The translations under genes were made by a program, and so were the position numbers. Of a stretch of DNA of 5,410 nucleotides, positions 1 through 5,410 are shown in pieces; position 1 is the first letter of the stretch, and each line of letters opens with the position of its first letter. Below the pieces are notes generated by a model, which saw nothing but the letters and a program-made list of their open reading frames with translations, was not told the DNA's origin and ran no database searches. The stretch spans positions 1 through 5,410 of the forward strand of contig CALLJA010000255.1 in assembly GCA_938008865.1 (NCBI GenBank), read 5' to 3'. This DNA is from an uncultured Anaerolineales bacterium. Its GTDB lineage: Bacteria > Chloroflexota > Anaerolineae > Anaerolineales > Villigracilaceae.

Positions 1-6
1 TAAATA

Positions 7-37
7 AAAACAGCCCGCCGAGAAGGCGGGCTGTTTT
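7..37 (-). terminator. Rho-independent terminator, probably bidirectional
   Basis: A perfect 13-bp inverted repeat (arms 7-19 and 25-37) encloses a 5-nt loop, GAGAA. The stem core is GC-rich (CAGCCCGCC). On the minus strand the stem runs into TTTTTATTTA, a good U tract, so it should end leftward transcripts from the reductase/DUF1801 unit. On the plus strand it ends in TTTT then GG, so it may also stop a gene arriving from beyond the left edge. Structure is seen directly; activity is inferred. Confidence 0.9.
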
Positions 38-224
38 GGTTGACTTGTATGTGTGCTTGTCAGCGCACGTTCGTGTTCGCGTCATCCAAACGGAAAACTC
101 CCGACCTTCTTTGGGAAGTGGGCTGCGGACGACGGGTACGCGGCAGTGCAAATCTTGTGAACATGTTGGGCGGTATTCTACTCGAAAGGTGAAATGTGTC
201 AATGGTTTTGGCAGGGCAAATTCG
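38..224. other. Non-coding spacer with one promoter-like pair
   Basis: No convincing gene is visible on either strand between the terminator and the VOC pseudogene. The open frames crossing it have compositions rich in Arg, Pro and Ser, show no family motif, and have no good ribosome binding site. Its only notable content is the promoter-like hexamer pair at 175-202 on the minus strand. It may include decayed DNA downstream of the pseudogene. Confidence 0.5.
175..202 (-). promoter_or_regulatory. Sigma70-type promoter candidate facing left
   Basis: On the minus strand TTGACA (197-202, perfect -35) is followed after 16 bp by TAGAAT (175-180, 5 of 6 to the -10 consensus). Transcription would start near 168 and meet the terminator at 7-37 about 130 nt later, with no credible coding sequence between. 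It could drive a small RNA, be left over from a lost gene, or be chance. No -10 extension or operator was recognised. Confidence 0.4.
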
Positions 225-483
225 AAAGTCGGCGGCGATGATTGCTTTCATCTTGAGCATCGTATCCGCTGAACGCCCGGCTCTGGCAGGGTTGGGGCCG
301 CCCATCGGCTTGCCAACTGCCTGGGAAGGTCTGTCAGGACAGGTCGAATCCGTCCCTGCGCCAGCCGCATTGCTCGGATGCGGGAACAGCGGACAATTTC
401 TCACCAAAATAATCCACCGCTTTCTGATCCTCACATTCGACGTGGAAAGAAGCCGATTCGTTGAACTGAAAGACGGACCCGTT
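225..483 (-). pseudogene. Decayed PhnB-like VOC (glyoxalase-fold) protein, C-terminal half
   Basis: Translating the minus strand gives, in one frame from about 483 to 337, FHVECEDQKAVDYF followed by EKLSAVPASEQCGW. These match the hallmark second half of PhnB-like/'3-demethylubiquinone-9 3-methyltransferase' VOC proteins (usual pattern: F.V.C.DQ.EVDYYWEKL then QCGW.KD.FG.SWQ.VP). The frame then hits TGA at 334-336, exactly where the conserved Trp of SWQ is expected. From about 321 the similarity resumes in another minus frame as NPARAGRSADTMLKMK (246-293), matching the usual DPDPEKA.R.MQAMLKMKKI tail. So there is at least one nonsense change (TGG to TGA) and one frameshift near 321. The N-terminal half, with the G..EEA..FY element, is missing: the preceding DUF1801 gene ends at 542. 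A homologue once cotranscribed with the two upstream genes is the likely origin. Family call rests on recognised motifs, not a search; boundaries are approximate. Confidence 0.75.
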
Positions 484-541
484 GGCGCACCGAATCAAAA
501 AACGGGAGGACCTGTTCCATGACTGTTCTCTCCCATGAAAC

Positions 542-889
542 TTATTTCGAAATATCGGCTAACTTGGCCTCGACGATCCCGCGGATCAGGTCAAACGGTA
601 ACGGTTTGTCGAGTGGAAATTTGAGCGTACCCTTCCCATCGATGTATGGCGCGATCCTGGTATTGAAGGCTTCATCGCCCGAAGGGATCGGATACAGCGA
701 GATGTGCCGCTTCCAGCCCGCAAAATAAATCAGGTTCACGCCATCCAATTCGAAGGCGGCCATGTTGTAACTAATCTTTTCGCGCGCCTGTGGAGCGACA
801 GTTCGAATCGTCGCGCGGACCTCCTCCAACACCTTGCGCACTTCCTCTGGGAAGGAGGCGATGTATTCATCGACAGAAGTGAATTTCAT
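542..889 (-). CDS. DUF1801 domain protein (YdhG-like fold)
   Basis: This 115-residue cytoplasmic protein is complete and fits the DUF1801 family throughout. Visible elements are DEYIASFPEEVR (residues 7-18), a helical segment ending in EKISYNMAAF (37-46), the strand block FAGWKRHISLYPIP (56-69), KGTLKFPLDKPLP (86-98) and a final helix IRGIVEAKLAD. The fold family is often labelled 'iron chaperone' after B. subtilis YdhG, but the biochemical role is not established and nothing here identifies a ligand. There is no signal peptide or membrane segment. It begins 12 nt after the reductase stop; AAAGG overlaps that stop codon and serves as a somewhat distant ribosome binding site, so translational coupling is likely. 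It is presumably transcribed from the promoter at 1522-1550. Confidence 0.9.
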   Translation of the reverse strand: MKFTSVDEYIASFPEEVRKVLEEVRATIRTVAPQAREKISYNMAAFELDGVNLIYFAGWKRHISLYPIPSGDEAFNTRIAPYIDGKGTLKFPLDKPLPFDLIRGIVEAKLADISK

Positions 890-901
890 CTCAGTCGACC
901 T

Positions 902-1486
902 TTACCGGTCTGGCAAATATCGTTGAAACACAACACCTGTCGGCAGGGCTGTCGACTCGACGAGTTTCAAGTTCACGCGTTTCCCTTCGGGGAACAGCCG
1001 CTTGCCGTTGCCCAGCACGAGCGGGTACACGTGCAACATGTATTCATCCACCAGGTCATTGTCGATCAGGGTGTGGGCCAGGACGCTGCTGCCATCCAGG
1101 AAAATATTCTGCCCGGATTGTTCTTTCAACCTGCGAACCTCCTCGGCCACATTCCCGCTGATAATGGTTGAATTTCTCCACAACGATGTCGATTGCAGGG
1201 TGGCGGAAACAACGACCTTTTTCCTGCTCTTCATCACATCCCCAAACGGGTCCCCTTCCGGCATGGGGTCGAACGCAGCGCCGTGCCCCTGCCACGTCTT
1301 TCGCCCAAGCAGCAAAGTGTCCGCTTCCATCATGGCCTGAAAAAAGTGCGCGCCGATGTCGTCGTGCCAGTAGGCATGTGTCCAGCCGCCATGCCTGAAA
1401 CCACCCTCGGTATCTTCCTCCGCGCTGCCCGGGGCCTGGATCACACCATCCAGGGTAATAAACTCAGCCACGATCAGTTTTCTCAT
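902..1486 (-). CDS. Dihydrofolate reductase family protein (RibD C-terminal domain type)
   Basis: A 194-residue single-domain protein of the RibD_C/'dihydrofolate reductase family' group (YyaP/YwjB-like). The N-terminus RKLIVAEFITLDGVIQAPG (2-20) is the usual first strand and loop. LLLGRKTW (58-65) is the conserved cofactor-side motif, VVVSATL (91-97) the next strand, and NIFLDGSSVLAHTLI (127-141), LVDEYMLHVYPLVLG (145-159) and GKRLF (161-165) form the typical C-terminal signature. NADPH-dependent reduction of a pteridine-like or other small substrate is expected from the fold; the real substrate is unknown, and it is neither a proven folA nor a ribD. I chose the ATG at 1484-1486 rather than the in-frame ATG at 1510, because AAGGA lies 6 nt upstream and the family starts with M-(R/K)-K-(L/V)-I. 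First gene after the promoter at 1522-1550, it heads a small operon with DUF1801. Confidence 0.92.
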   Translation of the reverse strand: MRKLIVAEFITLDGVIQAPGSAEEDTEGGFRHGGWTHAYWHDDIGAHFFQAMMEADTLLLGRKTWQGHGAAFDPMPEGDPFGDVMKSRKKVVVSATLQSTSLWRNSTIISGNVAEEVRRLKEQSGQNIFLDGSSVLAHTLIDNDLVDEYMLHVYPLVLGNGKRLFPEGKRVNLKLVESTALPTGVVFQRYLPDR

Positions 1487-1521
1487 ATCTTTTCCTTTTG
1501 ATGACGACAAATATTGTCTAA

Positions 1522-1550
1522 ATTATAGAACATTTATTCTTATTCATCAA
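1522..1550 (-). promoter_or_regulatory. Sigma70-type promoter of the reductase/DUF1801 unit
   Basis: On the minus strand TTGATG (1545-1550, 4 of 6 to the -35 consensus) is followed after exactly 17 bp by a perfect TATAAT (1522-1527). Surrounding DNA is markedly AT-rich against GC-rich neighbours. Transcription should start near 1515, giving a leader of about 30 nt before the ATG at 1486. It lies between the xylB terminator and the reductase gene, so this unit can be expressed independently of xylose genes. No operator repeat was found. Confidence 0.75.
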
Positions 1551-1577
1551 GCAGGAAAAGACCGCAAATAAAATCGG

Positions 1578-1600
1578 CAGGGACCTTTTTCAGGTCCCTG
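1578..1600 (-). terminator. Terminator of the xyl operon
   Basis: A 9-bp perfect inverted repeat (arms 1578-1586 and 1592-1600, CAGGGACCT on the minus strand) has a 5-nt loop and starts 4 nt past the xylB stop. The minus-strand sequence after the stem is CCGATTTTATTTG, a U-rich but delayed tract, so the terminator is plausible but not ideal. Position immediately before a new promoter supports the role. Confidence 0.7.
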
Positions 1601-1604
1601 TCCG

Positions 1605-3092
1605 TTAGTTGAACGCGTGAAAAGTCGGTGTCAGTGCAGGATACAACTCTCGATAGAGCGGATATAACTTTTCATAGACGGCCCCATCCGTGCCTGGGCG
1701 GGTGCTGCCCGTCACCTGGATGGTGGCGTCGCAGGCGGATTCTACGCTTGGGAACACGCCCGCGCCTGTCGCCGCCAAAAGGGCCGCACCATAGGCCGCG
1801 CCTTCGGCAGTGTTGACCGTGACGATCTCCGCGTCGAACACGTCCGCCAGAATCTGCCGCCAGAGCGGACTGCGTGCGCCCCCGCCCGTCACGCGGACCT
1901 GGGAGATGTTCGCCAGCCCCGCGCCTTTCATCAACTCAAAACTGTCGCGCAGGCCGAATGAAACACCCTCCAGCACGGCGCGCGTCAGGTGCGGGAAGCC
2001 GTGGCGCACCGTCAGGCCGACGAAAGCGCCGCGCGCCAGCGGGTCGGGATGCGGCGTGCGCTCGCCCGTCAGGTACGGCAGGAAGAGCAGGCCATCGGCC
2101 CCCGCAGGGACATCCGCCGCGGGTTTGAGCAACGTGTCGTAATCGGCGCCAGGCGCGAAGGTGTCGCGATGCCAGCGCAGGCTGCCCGCCGCCGAGAGCA
2201 TAACTCCCATGAAGTGCCACTTGCCTGGCACGGAATGACAGAAGGCATGCAGGCGTCCCTGCGGCTCGATGGCGGGACCGTCCGTCGTGGCGAAGACCAC
2301 GCCCGAGGTCCCGAGGCTGAGCGAGACCACGCCCGCGCGGACCGCGCCCGTCCCGACGGCACTGGCGGCCTGATCCCCGCCCCCGCCAAAGACGGGGATG
2401 CCCGCAGGCAGGCCGAGGTCTTTGGCCACGGCAGGCAGCAGAGTCCCTGTCGCCTCACTGCCTTCGTACGTCCTGGGCAGGTAGTCGGCGGGAATATCGA
2501 GCGCGGCCAGCACCTCGGGCGACCAGTCACGCTGGGCCAGGTCGAACAGGATGGTGCCCGCCCCGTCGGCGCGGTCGATGGCGAAATCGCCCGTCAGCTT
2601 GTAGCGCACGTAATCCTTGGGCAGCAAAATGTGACGGGCGCGCGCCCAAATTTCGGGCTCACGCTCCTGCACCCACAGGATCTTCGGCGCGGTGAAACCC
2701 GTCAGCGCGTCGTTGCCCGTGATCTGGATCAGATTCTCGCGCCCAAGTTTGGCGCGGATGGCGTCGCATTGCGTGCCTGTGCGCTGGTCGTTCCACAGGA
2801 TGGCGGGACGCAAAACCTCGCCCTTTTCGTCGAGCAGCACCAGGCCATGCATCTGACCCGTCAGCCCAATACCGCGAATCGTCGAGGGATCAACGCCCGT
2901 CTGGCTCACCACCTGGCGGATGCTCAGGCTGGTGGCGTGCCACCACAGCGCGGGATCCTGCTCGCTCCACAGCGGCTGGGGCGTATCGTAGGGATATTCG
3001 TTTGAGGCCACGCCCAGCACGCGCCCGCTTTCGTCGATCAGCAGGGCCTTGGTGGCGGTGGTCGAAGTGTCGATGCCGATGAAATGTCTCAT
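1605..3092 (-). CDS. xylB: Xylulokinase (FGGY carbohydrate kinase)
   Basis: Phosphorylates D-xylulose with ATP to D-xylulose 5-phosphate, feeding the pentose phosphate pathway; cytoplasmic. The 495-residue length fits the family (E. coli XylB is 484). N-terminal FGGY domain: phosphate-1 motif IGIDTSTTATKALLID (5-20), the substrate-side GLTGQMHGLVLLD (76-88) with the Met-His pair typical of xylulokinases, and WNDQR (100-104). The probable catalytic base is Asp240 in GGGGDQAASAVGTG (236-249). C-terminal domain: phosphate-2 motif SLGTSGVVFAT (259-269), PYLTGERTPHPDP (339-351), and the adenosine motif TGGGARSPLWRQILADVF (402-419). The ATG is preceded by GGAG with 6-nt spacing, lying at the end of the upstream gene, which stops only 3 nt before; coupling is likely. 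All key motifs are intact. It sits last in the operon and is followed by a hairpin terminator. Specificity is supported by xylA in the same operon. Confidence 0.97.
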   Translation of the reverse strand: MRHFIGIDTSTTATKALLIDESGRVLGVASNEYPYDTPQPLWSEQDPALWWHATSLSIRQVVSQTGVDPSTIRGIGLTGQMHGLVLLDEKGEVLRPAILWNDQRTGTQCDAIRAKLGRENLIQITGNDALTGFTAPKILWVQEREPEIWARARHILLPKDYVRYKLTGDFAIDRADGAGTILFDLAQRDWSPEVLAALDIPADYLPRTYEGSEATGTLLPAVAKDLGLPAGIPVFGGGGDQAASAVGTGAVRAGVVSLSLGTSGVVFATTDGPAIEPQGRLHAFCHSVPGKWHFMGVMLSAAGSLRWHRDTFAPGADYDTLLKPAADVPAGADGLLFLPYLTGERTPHPDPLARGAFVGLTVRHGFPHLTRAVLEGVSFGLRDSFELMKGAGLANISQVRVTGGGARSPLWRQILADVFDAEIVTVNTAEGAAYGAALLAATGAGVFPSVESACDATIQVTGSTRPGTDGAVYEKLYPLYRELYPALTPTFHAFN

Positions 3093-3095
3093 GCG

Positions 3096-3980
3096 TTACT
3101 CCAATCCCAACTTGTCGACCATGGCCTGTGCGGTGGCCTCGTCGGCGGGATAGTCCACATCCGCGTACAGGTCCCAGGTCTCGACGTGCTCGGCCAATCC
3201 GCCTGGTTCGAGGCGATGGATGGGAGCCAGGGTTTCCAGTTCGAGGAATTTGTCGTTACAGTAGCACTCGCTCGAGCTGCCGAAATCGTAATAGGCCGCG
3301 CTGGCATCGAAGGCGGCGTGCTTGACAAAGAGCGTGCCGTCCAGCCAGTAGGCCAGCCACCCGCGCGGATTGGGGAACCCGACCTTGAAGGGTCCCGTCA
3401 TCTCGGCGCGGACCAGGAGGGTGCGGTTGCCCCAGGTCACCTGCGGACTGGCGAGGTCGGTGTACGGCCAAAGCGCCAGCGAGCGATTCGGCAGGACTTC
3501 GGTCTGGTTCCGCGACTGGGGCAGGATCGCCACCCCGCCCGTGCGCAATTGCGTAATGGTCCAAGGCGCGCACTCGATAGGCCAGGGACCACGGTTGGTC
3601 AATGTGTGGCGCACGACCACCCGCGGCTGGTCTCCCACCAGCGTGATGTGCAGAGACTTTTCGATGCCCGTCTCCGCATCCGCTTTTTGCCTGACCAGCA
3701 GGCCGCCCTCGGCTGGGGTGATCTCCACGGGATCATCGTCGAGGGCGTAGGTACGCGGCATGGCTTCGGGCGCGTGCCACAAACGATGTCCGCCGCGGAA
3801 GTGGAACAACTGCCCGTCGGGGCGCACCGAGACAAAGTCAGGCAACTCCGCGAACAGGTTTTCGCCGCCTTTGTATCGGAGCGACAAGATGCGCGGTCCC
3901 ACTGATTGCGTGACCAGCAGGCTCAGGGAGGCATTCTCCAAAGCGACACAGTCCAGACCTTGATATTGAATCGTTTCCAT
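3096..3980 (-). CDS. DUF4380-like protein, putative aldose mutarotase-fold enzyme of the xyl operon
   Basis: A soluble protein of 294 residues with no signal peptide or membrane helix. The layout looks like a DUF4380/galactose-mutarotase-like beta-sandwich (numbering from the upstream ATG at 3986, so subtract 2 from the preferred start): GPRILSLRYKGGENLFAELPD (30-50), FRGGHRLWHAPEAMPRTY (63-80), LTNRGPWPIECAPWTI (129-144), NDKFLELETLAP (244-255) and EPGGLAEHVETWDLY (260-274). In known mutarotases two His and one Glu act on the sugar ring; His67, His71 and Glu249 or Glu251 are candidates here, by analogy only. Its place between xylA and xylB suggests conversion of xylose or oligosaccharide anomers, but a different role in pentose metabolism is possible. 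I prefer the ATG at 3978-3980: AAGGA (3986-3990) lies 5 nt upstream of it, while the in-frame ATG at 3984-3986 overlaps that site. The stop is 3 nt before xylB. Fold assignment is moderately sure; activity is not known. Confidence 0.7.
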   Translation of the reverse strand: METIQYQGLDCVALENASLSLLVTQSVGPRILSLRYKGGENLFAELPDFVSVRPDGQLFHFRGGHRLWHAPEAMPRTYALDDDPVEITPAEGGLLVRQKADAETGIEKSLHITLVGDQPRVVVRHTLTNRGPWPIECAPWTITQLRTGGVAILPQSRNQTEVLPNRSLALWPYTDLASPQVTWGNRTLLVRAEMTGPFKVGFPNPRGWLAYWLDGTLFVKHAAFDASAAYYDFGSSSECYCNDKFLELETLAPIHRLEPGGLAEHVETWDLYADVDYPADEATAQAMVDKLGLE

Positions 3981-3985
3981 AGACA

Positions 3986-3990
3986 TCCTT
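3986..3990 (-). promoter_or_regulatory. Ribosome binding site that decides the start of the DUF4380-like gene
   Basis: AAGGA on the minus strand sits 5 nt before the ATG at 3978-3980. The alternative ATG two codons earlier begins inside this site, leaving it no room for a Shine-Dalgarno spacer. The site lies 13 nt beyond the preceding hairpin, so it stays accessible when that hairpin folds. Confidence 0.65.
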
Positions 3991-4003
3991 GGCTATTCTA
4001 AAA

Positions 4004-4037
4004 ATGCGGCGCGCCCATCTGATTGAGCGCGCCGCAT
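4004..4037 (-). terminator. Intraoperonic hairpin after xylA (terminator, attenuator or mRNA stabiliser)
   Basis: A perfect 11-bp inverted repeat (arms 4004-4014 and 4027-4037; ATGCGGCGCGC on the plus strand) has a 12-nt loop. It begins 14 nt past the xylA stop. On the minus strand the stem runs into TTTTTAG, the first T being the last stem base. That has the form of a rho-independent terminator, yet the next gene follows at once with its own ribosome binding site and no visible promoter. Partial termination or protection of the xylA message 3' end would make xylA more abundant than the two downstream genes. The structure is seen; the effect is inferred. Confidence 0.75.
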
Positions 4038-4052
4038 CGGGACCATCGGGAC
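4035..4052. repeat. 9-bp tandem duplication at the 3' end of xylA
   Basis: CATCGGGAC occurs twice in direct tandem (4035-4043 and 4044-4052). The first copy shares CAT with the hairpin arm, and the second ends on the last base of the xylA stop codon. It looks like a slippage duplication that lengthened the gap between the stop and the hairpin. Confidence 0.7.
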
Positions 4053-5221
4053 TAGCGGGTACCCAACAGCAGGTCGACGGTCAATTGATCGAGGCGTTCA
4101 TACTTCAGGCCGCGGGCGCTGATCGCTGCGCGGTCAAAGGACTGGGCCTTGAGGGCTTTGGCCTTCTCGGCAGAGTACTTGCCAAAGAAGCCGCTCATCG
4201 AGCCGTCGTCCGCGTTGATCTCGGCCAGGATGGACTGAATCTCCGCATCCGCCTTGAACTGGGCAGCCTTTTCCTTGAGGATCAGGTAGGTGTGCATACA
4301 GCCGCGAGCGAAATCCTTCACACCCTCGAAGTCCTCGGTGCGATAGGCGTGCGCGTCAAAGTGGCGCGACCCGTCATATTTTACATCTTCCAGGAACTTG
4401 ACCAGGTAGAAGGCGGCCTTGATATCGCGCGAGCCGAAGCGCAGGTCCTGGTCGTAGCGGCCAGGATACTGATCGTTCAGGTCGATGTGGAAGAGCTTGC
4501 CCGCTTCCCAGGCCTGGGCCACGCCGTGCATGAAATTGATGCCCGCCATGTGTTCGTGCGCCACCTCGGGGTTGACGCCGACCATCTCAGGATGGTCGAG
4601 GGTGGCGATGAAGGCCAGCATGTGACCCGTAGTCGGATTGTAGATGTCGCCGCGCGGTTCGTTGGGCTTGGCCTCGAGCGCAAACTTCAGGTCATATTTG
4701 TTGTCGAGCGCGTACTCGCACAGGAAGTTCATGGCCTCGCGGTTGCGCTTGATGGCGTCGACAGCGCTCTTGGATGAATCCGTTTCGGTGCCTTCCCGTC
4801 CGCCCCAGAAGACGTAGGTCTTCGCGCCGAATTCCACGCCCAGATCGATGGCCTTCATGGTCTTTTGCAGCGCGTATGCGCGGACTTTCGGATCGTTGCT
4901 GGTGAAAGCGCCATCCTTGAAGATGGGATCGCCAAACAGGTTGGTGGTCGCCATCGGCACAACCAGGCCCGTATCGTTCAGCGCCTTGCGGAAATCCTTC
5001 TTGATGGCTTCCGCCTCGGCGGGCGTGGCGTCGATGGGGATCAGGTCGTTGTCGTGGAAGTTGACGCCGTACGCGCCCACCTCCCCCAACAGGTAGACCA
5101 GTTCGGCGGGCGTCTTGGATTCGCGAACGGGGTCGCCAAACGGGTCGCGGCCCTTGCTGCCCACAGTCCACAGGCCGAAGGTGAATTTGTGTTCGGGTTT
5201 GGGTTCGTAAGTTTTGCTCAT
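4052..5221 (-). CDS. xylA: Xylose isomerase, class I
   Basis: Interconverts D-xylose and D-xylulose in the cytoplasm using two divalent metals in a TIM barrel; normally a tetramer. The 389 residues match the short class I enzymes of actinobacteria and Thermus (about 387), not the 440-residue class II enzyme of E. coli. Active-site features are all present: Trp18, catalytic His56 and Asp59 in FHDND (55-59), Trp139, metal ligand Glu183 and Lys185 in EAKPNEPRGD (183-192), Glu219 and His222 in NPEVAHEHMAG (217-227), Asp247 in HIDLNDQ (245-251), Asp257 and Asp259, and Asp289 in HFDAH (287-291). The C-terminal helical tail (about 320-389) that wraps a neighbouring subunit is complete. The ATG lies 4 nt past the permease stop, with AAGG 8 nt upstream inside the last permease codons, so the two are in one transcript. 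The gene ends in TAG and is followed by a hairpin. No disrupted residue was found. Confidence 0.98.
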   Translation of the reverse strand: MSKTYEPKPEHKFTFGLWTVGSKGRDPFGDPVRESKTPAELVYLLGEVGAYGVNFHDNDLIPIDATPAEAEAIKKDFRKALNDTGLVVPMATTNLFGDPIFKDGAFTSNDPKVRAYALQKTMKAIDLGVEFGAKTYVFWGGREGTETDSSKSAVDAIKRNREAMNFLCEYALDNKYDLKFALEAKPNEPRGDIYNPTTGHMLAFIATLDHPEMVGVNPEVAHEHMAGINFMHGVAQAWEAGKLFHIDLNDQYPGRYDQDLRFGSRDIKAAFYLVKFLEDVKYDGSRHFDAHAYRTEDFEGVKDFARGCMHTYLILKEKAAQFKADAEIQSILAEINADDGSMSGFFGKYSAEKAKALKAQSFDRAAISARGLKYERLDQLTVDLLLGTR

Positions 5222-5225
5222 TTCA

Positions 5226-5410
5226 TTAACCTTTTTTCTTGAAATAGACGTCAGCCAATACTGCCAGGACCAACACGATTGCCTTCAAAACATATTGCCA
5301 GGCCGGGGCCACGTTCATCATTTGCAGACCCGTGGACAGGCTGGCGATGATCAGAGCCCCGATCATGGCGCCCTGGATCGTCCCAATGCCGCCGAGGGTG
5401 GACGTGCCGC
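5226..5410 (-). CDS. xylH: Sugar ABC transporter permease, C-terminal end (XylH/RbsC family)
   Basis: Only the last 60 residues are in the window; the gene continues past the right edge. The visible part starts with GTSTLGGIGTIQGAMIGALI, the conserved cytoplasmic loop and following membrane helix of the ribose/xylose (CUT2) permease family. A short linker, MMNVAPAWQY, leads to a last membrane helix (about VLKAIVLVLAVLADVYF) and a basic tail KKKG that fits a cytoplasmic end. It would form the membrane channel for a periplasmic-type sugar-binding protein and an ATPase, both expected upstream, outside the window. The symbol xylH is inferred from the xylA and xylB neighbours; RbsC-like permeases for other sugars look very similar. 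It ends 4 nt before xylA. Confidence 0.88.
   Translation of the reverse strand, partial: GTSTLGGIGTIQGAMIGALIIASLSTGLQMMNVAPAWQYVLKAIVLVLAVLADVYFKKKG

Noticed and set aside
60..434. A 124-codon minus-strand open frame
   Set aside because: Only its middle stretch (about 225-320) resembles a protein family, the tail of the VOC pseudogene. The start at 434 falls inside the other VOC frame, so this is not an intact gene.
196..522. A 108-codon plus-strand open frame with a signal-peptide-like start
   Set aside because: It overlaps the VOC pseudogene on the opposite strand, lacks a clear ribosome binding site, and after the hydrophobic start has no recognisable domain; the VOC reading explains the sequence better.
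704..1171. A 155-codon plus-strand open frame
   Set aside because: Antisense to the DUF1801 and reductase genes, spanning both, with no domain signature of its own.
1487..1510. An eight-residue N-terminal extension of the reductase from the ATG at 1510
   Set aside because: The ribosome site AAGGA (1493-1497) lies inside this extension and is correctly spaced for the ATG at 1486, which also matches the usual family N-terminus.
1989..3005. A 338-codon open frame on the plus strand opposite xylB
   Set aside because: It lies antisense to an unmistakable xylulokinase, is rich in Arg, Gln and Ala as GC-rich shadow frames are, and shows no family motif or ribosome binding site.
3084..3905. A 273-codon open frame on the plus strand opposite the DUF4380-like gene
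   Set aside because: It is antisense to a gene with good start, ribosome site and operon spacing; the translated sequence has no recognisable domain.
3989..4777. A 262-codon open frame on the plus strand opposite xylA
   Set aside because: It is the complementary-strand shadow of class I xylose isomerase codons, with hydrophobic-rich but motif-free sequence.

Overview
This window holds the promoter-distal part of a bacterial D-xylose utilisation operon and, after a transcriptional break, a short operon of stray small-domain genes. Every supported gene lies on the minus strand, so the biological reading order runs from high to low coordinates. High GC in the xyl genes, a short class I (actinobacterial/Thermus-type) xylose isomerase, and a cluster of RibD_C-type reductase, DUF1801 and PhnB-like genes suggest a Chloroflexota (Anaerolineae-like) chromosome. 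That assignment is an inference from protein style only, because the window has no marker gene.

Region 5410 to 1578 is the xyl operon. It contains the C-terminal 60 residues of a XylH/RbsC-type sugar ABC permease, then xylA after 4 nt, then a perfect 11-bp GC hairpin followed by a U run (intraoperonic terminator or 3'-end stabiliser). Next come a DUF4380-like protein predicted to have the galactose-mutarotase fold and, 3 nt further on, xylB. A hairpin beginning 4 nt past the xylB stop closes the operon. Inferred flow: xylose import, anomer handling (if the DUF4380-like protein is a mutarotase), isomerisation to xylulose, phosphorylation to xylulose 5-phosphate.

Region 1550 to 1 is a second transcription unit. 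A clear sigma70-type promoter (TTGATG, 17 bp, TATAAT) drives a dihydrofolate-reductase-like (RibD_C) protein and a DUF1801 protein. Directly downstream is a decayed PhnB-like VOC/glyoxalase gene, carrying an in-frame stop and a frameshift and lacking its N-terminal half. The unit ends at a strong hairpin (7-37) with T tracts on both sides. A second promoter-like pair (175-202) sits between the pseudogene and that terminator.

No CRISPR array, tRNA, rRNA, insertion sequence or phage gene was seen, and nothing here forms an obviously new defence or mobile system. The most useful leads are the unusual putative mutarotase in the xyl operon, the hairpin that separates it from xylA, and the VOC pseudogene.
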